Positions 15,939-23,623 of a stretch of 28,427 nt of DNA are shown one piece after another. A model generated the notes under the pieces. The model was given only the letters and a program-made list of their open reading frames with translations. It was not told the origin of the DNA and made no database searches. Within the stretch, counting starts at the first letter, position 1. Every line of letters starts with the position of its first letter. The translations under genes were made by a program, and so were the position numbers. The DNA is taken from NCBI GenBank assembly GCA_946479505.1, contig CAMLGC010000031.1, forward strand, positions 1 through 28,427, written 5' to 3'. The DNA is from an uncultured Sphingomonadaceae bacterium (GTDB taxonomy: Bacteria > Pseudomonadota > Alphaproteobacteria > Sphingomonadales > Sphingomonadaceae).

Positions 15939-16649
15939 TCACCCCTCGATCGTATCGTCACCCTGATATTTGATCTGGAGATACCGCCCGCGCGTCGCGA
16001 GCAGGTCGAGGTCGCCCTCGGCGAGCTGGTGCGTCATCTGCGCGATCTCGCGGTCGATCACGCCCAGCCCGTCGAGAAGCTGCTGGTCGGGCGTCTTGCC
16101 GTTGCGTTCCACCCGGCGCAGCGGCTCGGGCACCCGGTTGTAGCCGTTGACGAGCGCGGGCAGATTGTCGCCGACCAGCTTGCGCACCTCGTTCGCCGCG
16201 GGCGTGTTCTCGTCGAGACCGACGAGCTGCGGCCCCAGCGTCTCGAGCCGCTGCCCGATCCCGTCGAGCATCCGTGCGGCGGTAGTAGGCAGCGTGCCCC
16301 GCTGGCGTTCGAGCCACTGCTCGGTCTTCATCGGCAGATACTTGAGCGGCACCTCGTCGAGCTTGTCGGCGGTGATCGTCGGCTCGGCAGGAAGCATCGC
16401 GAACCCCACCGTCGCGACGAGCAGCAGCAGCATCACCAGCATCGCCCCGCCGATACCCAGCGGCACGAACCAGCCGAGCACCATCGCGCCCAGGAGGATC
16501 GCGACGTCGGCGGCCGCGATCCGCCCGAGCCGACTCACCAAGGTCTGCTTCTGTCGCTCGCGCCGCCGCGACGAGAGCGAGCGGTAGCGCTCCGAGGTGC
16601 GGTTGAGCAGCTCGGTCGAGCGCGCGATCTGCTCGTCGACCTCGCTCAC
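15939..16649 (-). CDS. XpaC-like membrane protein partnered with TelA
   Basis: A 236-residue protein with a charged, coiled-coil-prone N-terminus (RSTELLNRTSERYRSL, then RRRERQKQ), two adjacent membrane helices at about 45-85, and a mostly helical cytoplasmic C-terminal domain (KTEQWLERQRGTL, LDGLGVIDREIAQMTHQLAEG). I chose the GTG at 16649 because GGAGG lies about 8 bases upstream inside telA; the start is 1 base past the telA stop, implying coupled translation. In Firmicutes, TelA-family genes pair with xpaC, which encodes a similar membrane protein. The identification rests on this context and architecture, not on a motif I could prove. Confidence 0.65.
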   Translation of the reverse strand: MSEVDEQIARSTELLNRTSERYRSLSSRRRERQKQTLVSRLGRIAAADVAILLGAMVLGWFVPLGIGGAMLVMLLLLVATVGFAMLPAEPTITADKLDEVPLKYLPMKTEQWLERQRGTLPTTAARMLDGIGQRLETLGPQLVGLDENTPAANEVRKLVGDNLPALVNGYNRVPEPLRRVERNGKTPDQQLLDGLGVIDREIAQMTHQLAEGDLDLLATRGRYLQIKYQGDDTIEG

Positions 16650-16650
16650 C

Positions 16651-17859
16651 TCACAGCGCCTCCAGCTTGAACTGCTCGTTTGCGCTTGCGCCCGCATTCT
16701 GCGCCGCGCCCTCGGCGCGCGCGATATAGCCGCGCGACTTCTCGACCTCGTTCGAGAGCGTATCGACCGTCGTCTTCATCGAATCGAGCGCCTTCAGCTT
16801 GAACGTGTCGATCGCGTCCATCGTATCGTAGATGTTCTGGAACGCGCGCTGGAGCGTCTCGACCGGGATCGTCGAGGCGGCGGCCTGTTCGTGGATCGTC
16901 GCGGTCTGGCTCTTGAGCAGCTTGCCGGTCGAATCGATGATCCCCGCGGTGGTGGTGTTGAGCGCGGTGATCTGGTCGAGCACCAGCTTCTGACTGGTCA
17001 GCGCCTGCGCCACCGTGACGGCCGTGCGCAATGCCGCGACCGTGGTCGTCGAGGCGCGATCGACACCCTTCACCAGCTCGACATTGTTCTTTTTGACGAG
17101 ATCGAGCGCGAGATAGCCCTGCACCGTCACCGCCATCTGCGTCAGCAGGTCCTGCGTGCGCTGGCGCGCGTAGAACAGCGCGGTCTCGCGGATCGCCTTG
17201 GCCTTGGCGGGATCGCTATGGTCGAGCTCGTTCGCCTTGTCCTCGAGCCGCTGATCCATCAGCTTCGACAACACGATCATCTGCTCGAGCCGCCCCATCG
17301 CGGTCCACAGATTGGCGCGCTCGGTGTCGATCGCGGCATTGTCCATCAGCAGCTCGTCCTTGCCCGAGCCGAGGCTCTTGAGGATCGCGGCGATGTGCGT
17401 CTGCGACGAGCGATAGCCGTCGAAATAATTCTTCATCTTGTTGCCGAAGGGGATGATCCCCAGCAGCTTGCGTGGGCCCGACAGGCTGCCCTGCTTGCCC
17501 GGATCGAGCTCCTCGATCGTGCGGCGCAGCTGCGCGAGGTCGGCGCCGACGCCGTTGTCCTTGTCCATCGCGCGCACGGGCCTGTCGAGGAAGCGGTTCG
17601 ACTGCCCCGCCGCCTCGCGGATCTCGCGCTGCCCCATCGCACTGATCGCATCGACACGCTTGCCGAATTCGGGCGAGTTGGCGTCCTGCGCGACCAGATC
17701 GGTGACGAACGCGTCGACGCGCTCCTCAAGCTTGGATTTGGTCGCGTCGTCGACCGGCACCAGCCCCGCCGATTTTTCGGGCGCCACCGCGGGCACCGGT
17801 TCGGGCGGCGTGAGCTTCAGATCGTCCTGTTCCACGGTGTCGGTCGCCGTCGTCGCCAT
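16651..17859 (-). CDS. telA: TelA/KlaA-family 'toxic anion resistance' protein
   Basis: A 402-residue soluble, almost entirely helical protein of the TelA family. Recognisable segments are FGNKMKNYFDGYRSSQTHIAAILKSL near residue 138 and ELLMDNAAIDTERANLW near 169-185, followed by long helices ending DTLSNEVEKSRGYIARAE. Members are linked to tellurite resistance in plasmid kla systems, but chromosomal copies probably have a role at the cell envelope; the biochemical activity is not known. GGGAGG precedes the ATG by about 6 bases. It is followed by the XpaC-like gene 1 base after its stop. Confidence 0.9.
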   Translation of the reverse strand: MATTATDTVEQDDLKLTPPEPVPAVAPEKSAGLVPVDDATKSKLEERVDAFVTDLVAQDANSPEFGKRVDAISAMGQREIREAAGQSNRFLDRPVRAMDKDNGVGADLAQLRRTIEELDPGKQGSLSGPRKLLGIIPFGNKMKNYFDGYRSSQTHIAAILKSLGSGKDELLMDNAAIDTERANLWTAMGRLEQMIVLSKLMDQRLEDKANELDHSDPAKAKAIRETALFYARQRTQDLLTQMAVTVQGYLALDLVKKNNVELVKGVDRASTTTVAALRTAVTVAQALTSQKLVLDQITALNTTTAGIIDSTGKLLKSQTATIHEQAAASTIPVETLQRAFQNIYDTMDAIDTFKLKALDSMKTTVDTLSNEVEKSRGYIARAEGAAQNAGASANEQFKLEAL

Positions 17860-17971
17860 CTCAGCCCTCCCGGCCCTTGTTCTTCGCCTTCATGGAGCAG
17901 GTCGGTCCCCGCGTTCAAGCCGGATCGACATGCTCCGTCCCCCACGCAGATGCGCGAGATTGTGTATTGCT

Positions 17972-17999
17972 CATATAATACGCTACCCGGCGCTGCCAA
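17972..17999 (-). promoter_or_regulatory. Candidate sigma-70 promoter for the telA operon
   Basis: On the minus strand TTGGCA (17994-17999) is 16 bases from TATATG (17972-17977), within the only distinctly A/T-rich patch of the spacer (TATTATATGAGCAATACACAA). Transcription would start near 17965, about 106 bases before the telA ATG, leaving a leader with two tiny open frames. Confidence 0.4.
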
Positions 18000-18052
18000 G
18001 CGCGGACTGACGAACCCGACGGTTGATCCTCGGAGGGCTGGCTGCGCTCGCT

Positions 18053-19984
18053 CTAAAAATCCATCGCGAAATAGCCGCTCAGATAGCGCCCGGCATTGGC
18101 CGCATAGATGCCCGGCCCCGCGGTGCTGAAGCCCTGCCGGTCGAACAGATTGACGAGCTGGACGCGGAACAGCGCATCGTGGCCGGAAAGTTTGAACAGA
18201 TAGCGCGCGCCCAGATTCACCGTGGCGCGTGGGGGCACGAAAACGGCGTTGTCTGTCGTCGCCGGCGTTCGCCCGCGATGGACCGCGGAGATGTCGAACG
18301 ACAGACCCTTGGCGATCGGCGTCTTCCAGTTGAGGTTCAGATTGACGATGTGGCTCGGCAGCCCCACCGGGCGCTTGCCGATCGCGGTGTCGCTGGCGAC
18401 ATTCTCGGCGACGCGCGGCTTGAGGAACACGCCGCCCGCGACGAGGTTGAGCCGCGGCGTCAGCGCGCCCGAGAACGAGGTCTCGATTCCCCGGCTCTTG
18501 ATCGTTCCGATCCGGGTGTAGCGCCCGGTCGAATCATAGCCGAAATAGGGTTTTCTCAGGTCGAACACCCCCGCGATCAGCTTGATCTTGTCGGTCACGA
18601 GCCAGCGAAACCCCGCGTCGCGCTGCGAGGTGATGATCGCGGGCAGCGGCTGGTTGCGATTGACCGCATTGGGCGGCGCCACCCCGCTTTCCTCGAGCCC
18701 GCGCGCATAGCCCGCATAGAAAGCGAGCTTGCCGGTGGCGTAGGCCGCGGCGGTCGCGTTGTAGATCCAGGGATGCGAATGGGCGACGATCGGCGCGGTG
18801 TCGGGGTAGAGCGTCGTCTTTCGGTAATCGGCCTTCGAGACGCCGAAGCCGAGCTCGCCAACGCCTTTCCAGCGACCCTCATAGGCGATGCCGTAACTGA
18901 GCTGGCGCACCTTGTCCTGGCTCACCTCGCCGAAGGTGAAATCGGGCTTGGGCGCGGTCACCGGCTCGCCGATGTGGGTCGGGCCGAGGTCGATCTCGTC
19001 CGAGCCGCCATATTCGTTGAGCGAGTTGCGCCCGCGTACGCTCAGGTGGATCGTGTGCAGCCGCGGACCCTCGGCGAAGAGGCGCGTGACGCGCACCTCG
19101 CCGCTCACCGAACGCGCCTGGCTGCGCGGATCGGCGATGACGAGCCGGTCGGCGCTGCCATCGGGCCGCACGTCGAGCAGCAGGTTGGTGTAGCTCGCAT
19201 GCGAATCGTAAACCGAGCGGAAGACGCCTGCGCGCACGTCCCAATTTTCGGCCGGGGTCACGATCGCGAGCACGCCGTGATTGCCCCCGATATAGTTGAA
19301 ATCCGCCCAGTCGGGGCCGTCGAAATGGCGCTGCTCGGGCTGCGGCGGGAGATGCTTGCCCGCGGGGATGTAATAGGGCCCGGCCTCGTCGGTATAGGCT
19401 TTGGAGGTGGTCCAGAAGGGCACGATCTCGATGTCGGCCAAGGGTTTCCAGCGCGCGATCAGCGCGCCCGAATAATGCTGGCCGTCGGTGCCGTCGGGAT
19501 ATTCGGTATGGCCGAAGCTGCCGCCATAGCCGATCGCCAGCGTCGAGGAGAGCGGCTGCGAGCCGTCGAGCTCGATCCCGTAGCTGCCGAAACTGTCCGA
19601 ATCGAGCAGCAGCGACTGGCCCGCCTTTGCCGCGGGGCGGCGCAGGCTGAAATCGACGATCCCGCTGGGCGCGGCGAACGGATAGCTCTGCGCCGAAAGC
19701 CCCACTTTGATGCTCACCGATTCGGCGAGAATGCTGGTCAGCGAATAGACCGGATCGAAATAGAGCCCCTCGATCCGCACGTTGCCCGCCGCGGTCGGCG
19801 AGAAGCCGCGGGCGTTGCCCGGCGAGTAGATGCCGAGCGATTCGCGCCCGACGCTGATCCCGAACGCGTCGTCGGCCTGGGTGACGGCATTGTCGTCGGA
19901 TCGCTCCTGCGCGGCCGCCGGCATCGCGGTCAATGCAGCCGCGATCGCCCCCAGGCGCATTGCGCCCGTTATTCTTCCCCCCAT
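18053..19984 (-). CDS. TonB-dependent outer-membrane receptor
   Basis: A 643-residue outer-membrane protein. The signal peptide is at the N-terminus (AMRLGAIAAALTAMPAAAQ). A short plug domain follows (about 38-115; RIEGLYFDPVYSLTSIL and APSGIVDFSLRRP resemble plug sequences), then a long beta-barrel of amphipathic strands ending in the barrel-type C-terminus YLSGYFAMDF with terminal Phe. Late barrel motifs (TVNLGARYLF, VQLVNLFDRQGF) are typical of siderophore-type receptors. The start at 19984 has GAGGGGG about 5 bases upstream. It diverges from typA; no ExbBD/TonB, FecR or siderophore genes are nearby, so the ligand is unknown. Confidence 0.9.
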   Translation of the reverse strand: MGGRITGAMRLGAIAAALTAMPAAAQERSDDNAVTQADDAFGISVGRESLGIYSPGNARGFSPTAAGNVRIEGLYFDPVYSLTSILAESVSIKVGLSAQSYPFAAPSGIVDFSLRRPAAKAGQSLLLDSDSFGSYGIELDGSQPLSSTLAIGYGGSFGHTEYPDGTDGQHYSGALIARWKPLADIEIVPFWTTSKAYTDEAGPYYIPAGKHLPPQPEQRHFDGPDWADFNYIGGNHGVLAIVTPAENWDVRAGVFRSVYDSHASYTNLLLDVRPDGSADRLVIADPRSQARSVSGEVRVTRLFAEGPRLHTIHLSVRGRNSLNEYGGSDEIDLGPTHIGEPVTAPKPDFTFGEVSQDKVRQLSYGIAYEGRWKGVGELGFGVSKADYRKTTLYPDTAPIVAHSHPWIYNATAAAYATGKLAFYAGYARGLEESGVAPPNAVNRNQPLPAIITSQRDAGFRWLVTDKIKLIAGVFDLRKPYFGYDSTGRYTRIGTIKSRGIETSFSGALTPRLNLVAGGVFLKPRVAENVASDTAIGKRPVGLPSHIVNLNLNWKTPIAKGLSFDISAVHRGRTPATTDNAVFVPPRATVNLGARYLFKLSGHDALFRVQLVNLFDRQGFSTAGPGIYAANAGRYLSGYFAMDF

Positions 19985-20039
19985 ATATCCCCCTCTAGTT
20001 CCGTCTCTTTTTGTTTTCAGCCTAGCCGGGTCCGCGGCC

Positions 20040-20086
20040 GAGCGCCAGCGGCGTATGCGCTCTTCCTGCAACGCAGCAATTGCGTT
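20040..20086. promoter_or_regulatory. Tandem inverted repeats in the divergent TonB-receptor/typA promoter region
   Basis: Two adjacent palindromes: GAGCGC (20040-20045) with GCGCTC (20057-20062), and AACGCA (20070-20075) with TGCGTT (20081-20086). They lie in the 135-base spacer between divergent genes and could be regulator sites or leader hairpins. No Fur-like 19-bp box was apparent. Confidence 0.3.
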
Positions 20087-20119
20087 ATGGCGCGCGCATT
20101 CTCTTTCCAGGAAAATCCC

Positions 20120-21958
20120 ATGTCTCTACGTAACGTGGCGATCATCGCCCACGTCGATCACGGCAAAACCACGCTGGTCGACCAGCTCTTCCGCCAATCC
20201 GGCACCTTTCGCGACAACCAGCGTGTCGAAGAACGAGCCATGGATTCGAACGATCTGGAGAAGGAGCGTGGAATCACGATCCTCGCCAAGTGCACGTCGA
20301 TCGAGTGGGACGATCATCACGGCCATAAGACGCGGATCAACATCGTCGACACGCCCGGCCACGCCGATTTCGGCGGTGAGGTGGAGCGCATCCTGTCGAT
20401 GGTCGACGGCGTCATCCTGCTCGTCGACGCCGCCGAGGGCGCGATGCCGCAGACCAAGTTCGTCACCGGCAAGGCGCTCGCGCTCGGGCTCAAGCCGATC
20501 GTCGTCGTCAACAAGATCGATCGCTCGGACGCGCGGGCGCAGGAGGTGCTCGACGAGGTGTTCGACCTGTTCGTCAGCCTCGACGCCAATGACGAGCAGC
20601 TCGATTTTCCCGTGCTCTTCGCGAGCGGCCGCAACGGCTATGCCGGGCGCGACGCCGACGTGCGCGAGGGCACGCTCGACCCGCTGTTCGAGACGATCGT
20701 CGGCCATGTGCCGGCGCCCGACGCCGACCCGGACGGCCCCTTCAAGTTCCTGGTGACGCTGCTCGATCGCGACAATTTCGTCGGTCGCATCCTCACCGGG
20801 CTGGTCGCCTCGGGGACGGTCAAGGTCAATATGCCGATCCACGCGCTCGACAATGCCGGCAATGTCGTCGAGACCGGCCGCGCGTCGAAGCTGATGGCGT
20901 TTCGCGGGCTCGAGCGCGTCGCGGTGGACGAGGCCAAGGCGGGCGACATCATCTCGATTGCCGGGCTTACCCATACGACGGTGGCCAATACGATCGCCGA
21001 TCCAAGCGTCAGCGAGCCGCTCCACGCGCAGCCGATCGACCCGCCGACGCTGTCGATGCGCTTCGCGGTCAACGATTCGCCGATGGCGGGCCGCGAAGGC
21101 ACCAAGGTGACGAGCCGCATGATTCGCGACCGGCTGTTCCGCGAATCGGAATCGAACGTCGCGATCCGAATCACCGAAGCCGCCGACAAGGACAGCTTCG
21201 AAGTCGCCGGCCGCGGCGAGCTCCAGCTCGGCGTGCTGATCGAGACGATGCGCCGCGAAGGCTTCGAGCTCGGCATCAGCCGCCCGCGCGTGCTGTTTCG
21301 CGATGCCGAAGGCGGCGGCCGCGAGGAGCCGTACGAGACCGTCGTGATCGACGTCGATGACGAATATTCGGGCACGGTCGTCGAGAAAATGGCGATCCGA
21401 AAGGCCGAGATGACCGACATGCGCCCCTCGGGCGGCGGCAAGACGCGGATCACCTTCTCGGCGCCCAGCCGGGGCCTGATCGGCTATCATGGCGAGTTCC
21501 TCTCCGACACCCGCGGCACCGGCATCATGAACCGCGTGTTCGAGCGCTACGGCCCGTACAAGGGCACTATCGCCGGCCGGAAGAACGGCGTGCTGATCTC
21601 GAACGGCAGCGGCGAGGCGAACGCCTACGCGCTCGGTTTCCTCGAGGAACGCGGCGTGCTGATGGTCGCCCCGGGCGACCCGCTCTACGAAGGCATGATC
21701 GTCGGCGAGAACGCCAAGACCGACGATCTCGAGGTCAACCCGATGAAGGCGAAGCAGCTCACCAACTTCCGCGCGAGCGGCGGCAAGGACGATGCGATCC
21801 GCCTGACCCCGCCCAAGCGGCTGACGCTCGAGCAGGCGATCGCCTATATCGACGACGACGAGCTGGTTGAGGTGACGCCCAAGTCGATCCGCCTGCGCAA
21901 GCGCCACCTCGATCCGCACGAGCGCAAGCGCGCGAGCCGGCAGAAAGACGCTGCTTGA
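20120..21958 (+). CDS. typA: Ribosome-associated translational GTPase TypA/BipA
   Basis: A 612-residue GTPase of the EF-G/LepA family that binds the ribosome and helps assembly and growth under stress and cold. GTPase motifs are intact: G1 AHVDHGKTT (10-18), ERGITI (49-54), DTPGH (77-81) and NKID (131-134). The EF-G-like domains follow, and the C-terminal region unique to TypA contains [21 protein letters not shown] and [24 protein letters not shown] precedes the ATG at 20120; the open frame extends far upstream only as antisense of the receptor gene. Length matches E. coli BipA (about 607). Confidence 0.97.
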   Translation: MSLRNVAIIAHVDHGKTTLVDQLFRQSGTFRDNQRVEERAMDSNDLEKERGITILAKCTSIEWDDHHGHKTRINIVDTPGHADFGGEVERILSMVDGVILLVDAAEGAMPQTKFVTGKALALGLKPIVVVNKIDRSDARAQEVLDEVFDLFVSLDANDEQLDFPVLFASGRNGYAGRDADVREGTLDPLFETIVGHVPAPDADPDGPFKFLVTLLDRDNFVGRILTGLVASGTVKVNMPIHALDNAGNVVETGRASKLMAFRGLERVAVDEAKAGDIISIAGLTHTTVANTIADPSVSEPLHAQPIDPPTLSMRFAVNDSPMAGREGTKVTSRMIRDRLFRESESNVAIRITEAADKDSFEVAGRGELQLGVLIETMRREGFELGISRPRVLFRDAEGGGREEPYETVVIDVDDEYSGTVVEKMAIRKAEMTDMRPSGGGKTRITFSAPSRGLIGYHGEFLSDTRGTGIMNRVFERYGPYKGTIAGRKNGVLISNGSGEANAYALGFLEERGVLMVAPGDPLYEGMIVGENAKTDDLEVNPMKAKQLTNFRASGGKDDAIRLTPPKRLTLEQAIAYIDDDELVEVTPKSIRLRKRHLDPHERKRASRQKDAA

Positions 21959-21984
21959 ACTTAGTCATCTGCTTGACTAAGTTC
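21957..21984. promoter_or_regulatory. Perfect palindrome: candidate Phd operator (and possible typA 3' hairpin)
   Basis: GAACTTAGTCA (21957-21967) and TGACTAAGTTC (21974-21984) are perfect 11-bp inverted repeats around a 6-base centre. The left arm begins within the typA stop codon and the right arm ends 5 bases before the antitoxin ATG. A/T-rich in a GC-rich genome, it suits the autorepression site expected for Phd/YefM antitoxins. With no T-run it would be a poor intrinsic terminator. Confidence 0.65.
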
Positions 21985-21989
21985 GACGC

Positions 21990-22232
21990 ATGACCAGCGT
22001 CAGCGTTCACGAAGCCAAGACGCACTTGTCGCGCCTGATCGAAAAGGTGTTGCGCGGCGAGGAGGTCGTGATCACGCGCAACAAGGAGCCGGTAGTGCGC
22101 CTGGTCCGTGAGGCCCCGTCGAACAAGAAGCCGCTGCTCGGTGCGCTCAAGGGCAAGATCGAATTCGACGACCGCTTCTTCGATCCGCTGCCCGAGGAAG
22201 AGCTGGCGCGCTGGAACGGCGAAACCGATTGA
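21990..22232 (+). CDS. Phd/YefM-family antitoxin
   Basis: An 80-residue antitoxin. The N-terminal DNA-binding domain has the standard Phd pattern: SVHEAKTHLSRLIEKVLRGE followed by EVVITRNKEPVVRLV. The acidic, flexible C-terminus (FDDRFFDPLPEEELARWNGE) is the part expected to wrap the toxin. It would bind the palindrome at 21957-21984 and repress its own operon. No good Shine-Dalgarno is present; the space before the ATG is the right arm of the palindrome. The stop overlaps the toxin's TTG start (TTGA). Confidence 0.93.
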   Translation: MTSVSVHEAKTHLSRLIEKVLRGEEVVITRNKEPVVRLVREAPSNKKPLLGALKGKIEFDDRFFDPLPEEELARWNGETD

Positions 22233-22615
22233 GGCTGCTGCTCGATACGCATGCGTTGATATGGGCTTTGGAAGGCAGCCCCCGTTTATCGGCGCGCGCC
22301 GCGGCCCGGCTCGGTGGTCCCGATGCCGAAAAGCTGGTCAGCGCGGTTTCAGTCTATGAGATTTGCCTCAAATATCGGCTGGGCAAGTTGCCGAAGGTGG
22401 GCTCGCTCGTCGAGCGGTTTGAGGAGGTGCTTCTGGAGACGGGGTGCGTGTTGTTGCCCGTCGGCTTCGCGCACGCCAAGGAAGCGGGATTGCTTTCGGT
22501 GGAGCATAAGGACCCCTTCGACCGCCTGCTGATCGCGCAGGCGCGGGTCGAGCGTGTGCCGATCGTCTCCAACGAGCGGGTGTTCGACGCCTTCGGAGTG
22601 GAACGGCTCTGGTGA
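22229..22615 (+). CDS. VapC-like PIN-domain toxin ribonuclease
   Basis: A 128-residue PIN nuclease that, when free of its antitoxin, would cleave RNA (tRNA, rRNA or mRNA). Metal-binding acidic residues are Asp6 (LLLDTHALIW), Glu44 (SVYEICLKYRLGKL), and Asp95 and Asp98 (HKDPFDRLLIAQA). The usual late acidic position in 'iv(T/S)xD' appears as IVSNERVFDAFGV, with Glu116 in place of Asp. The start is TTG at 22229, overlapping the antitoxin stop, so toxin synthesis depends on antitoxin translation and is probably kept low. The 3' end converges on the EVE-domain gene, 18 bases apart. Confidence 0.93.
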   Translation: MRLLLDTHALIWALEGSPRLSARAAARLGGPDAEKLVSAVSVYEICLKYRLGKLPKVGSLVERFEEVLLETGCVLLPVGFAHAKEAGLLSVEHKDPFDRLLIAQARVERVPIVSNERVFDAFGVERLW

Positions 22616-22633
22616 AGCCCGCGCCCGGCTTCG

Positions 22634-23044
22634 CTATTGCTCGCGCTCGCCCGCCATCTCCATCAGCGCCGTCCATTCCGCCTCGCTGACGGGCGAGACC
22701 GAGAGGCGCGACTGGCGGAGCATTGCCATGCCGGCAAGCCTCGGCTCGGCCTTCATGTCGGCGAGCGTCACCGGCCGGGGGAGCGGCGCGACGGGGGTGA
22801 CCGCGACAGAGACCCAATTGCCTTCCGCGCCGTCCTGCTTCGCCGCGCGAGCGATCTCCATCACGCCGACCGCGGCCTTGTCGGAGACGCTGTGATAGAA
22901 GAGCGCGCGGTCGCCGGGCCGCATTGCGCGCAGATGAAGCGCGGCGGCGTTGTTGCGCACGCCATCCCATTCGGTCTCCCGATCGCGGACGAGATCGCTC
23001 CAGCCGTAGGATTGGGGCTCCGATTTCATCAGCCAAAACGCCAT
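22634..23044 (-). CDS. EVE-domain protein
   Basis: A 136-residue single EVE domain, related to the PUA/ASCH and YTH folds that bind modified bases in RNA or DNA. The signature N-terminus MAFWLMKSEPQSYGWSDLV, then WDGVRNNAAALHLRAMRPGDRALFYHS and AVGVMEIAR, matches the widely conserved bacterial group (thymocyte nuclear protein 1-like). The start at 23044 has GAGG about 7 bases upstream. It faces the toxin-antitoxin pair tail to tail and diverges from the Tyr-rich protein. In Proteobacteria these are usually stand-alone housekeeping genes, so the neighbourhood says little about its role. Confidence 0.93.
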   Translation of the reverse strand: MAFWLMKSEPQSYGWSDLVRDRETEWDGVRNNAAALHLRAMRPGDRALFYHSVSDKAAVGVMEIARAAKQDGAEGNWVSVAVTPVAPLPRPVTLADMKAEPRLAGMAMLRQSRLSVSPVSEAEWTALMEMAGEREQ

Positions 23045-23138
23045 CGCTCGCCTCGTTCGGGGTGGTCCGGGGTCGTCCGGGCTAAACCGGCGCTTAACGC
23101 CCCATTCCGCCCGAGTTCAGCACGACTCTGATATAAAA

Positions 23139-23164
23139 GGAAACACTGAACTGGACTGTGCGTT
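23139..23164 (+). promoter_or_regulatory. Candidate EcfG (general stress response) promoter
   Basis: GGAAA (23139-23143), 17 bases, then CGTT (23161-23164). The alphaproteobacterial EcfG consensus is GGAAC-N16/17-CGTT, so only the last -35 base differs. Transcription would start near 23171, leaving a leader of about 42 bases before the ATG at 23213. Confidence 0.5.
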
Positions 23165-23212
23165 GATTTGGCAGCGTGCTTCCCTGTTCGAGCAGTTATC
23201 CGGAGGTCACCC

Positions 23213-23581
23213 ATGCAATCCATTCTGAAGAAGGCGGGTCTCGCCGTGGCGGTCGGCGCCACCGCGCTCGCCGTTGCCGCGCCGGCCCAGGCCCAGCGCT
23301 GGCACCACCGTCACCATGACGGCGGCGACGAGGCTGCGGCCGCGATCGTCGGCGGCATCATCGGACTCGGCATTGGCGCCGCAATCGCGTCGAGCGACAA
23401 CGATGGCTATTACGACAATCGCTATTACTACGATCGGGACTATTACGATCGCGACTATTACGCGCCGCCGCCGCGCTATTCGTATCGCTATCGCCAGCGT
23501 TACTACCGCCCGCGCTGCTACATGCAAAATCGCTGGGACCCCTATTACGGCCGCCGCGTCCGCGTGCGGATCTGCCGCTAG
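23213..23581 (+). CDS. Secreted Tyr/Arg-rich glycine-zipper protein
   Basis: A 122-residue exported protein. GGAGGT stands 5 bases before the ATG at 23213. A signal peptide (LAVAVGATALAVAAPAQAQ) is followed by RWHHRHHDGGDEAA, then a glycine-zipper hydrophobic segment (AAAIVGGIIGLGIGAAIAS) that could insert into or oligomerise at a membrane. The C-terminal half is dominated by Tyr, Arg and Asp (repeats of YYDRD) and ends with two Cys (PRCYMQNR, VRICR) that could form a disulfide. Similar small proteins are common and uncharacterised in sphingomonads. The upstream EcfG-like box suggests stress-induced expression. Confidence 0.82.
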   Translation: MQSILKKAGLAVAVGATALAVAAPAQAQRWHHRHHDGGDEAAAAIVGGIIGLGIGAAIASSDNDGYYDNRYYYDRDYYDRDYYAPPPRYSYRYRQRYYRPRCYMQNRWDPYYGRRVRVRICR

Positions 23582-23591
23582 GGCCAGGGTT

Positions 23592-23623
23592 GGGGGCGCC
23601 GCTTGGGCGAGCGCCCCCTTTTT
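23592..23623 (+). terminator. Rho-independent terminator
   Basis: GGGGGCGC (23592-23599) and GCGCCCCC (23611-23618) form a perfect 8-bp stem with an 11-base loop, followed directly by TTTTT (23619-23623). It ends the Tyr-rich gene and abuts the stop codon of the convergent serine hydrolase gene. Confidence 0.88.

Noticed and set aside
21973..21978. TTGACT as the -35 box of the antitoxin promoter
   Set aside because: A -10 box at 16-18 bases would fall inside the antitoxin coding region, past its ATG; the hexamer is better explained as part of the palindrome.
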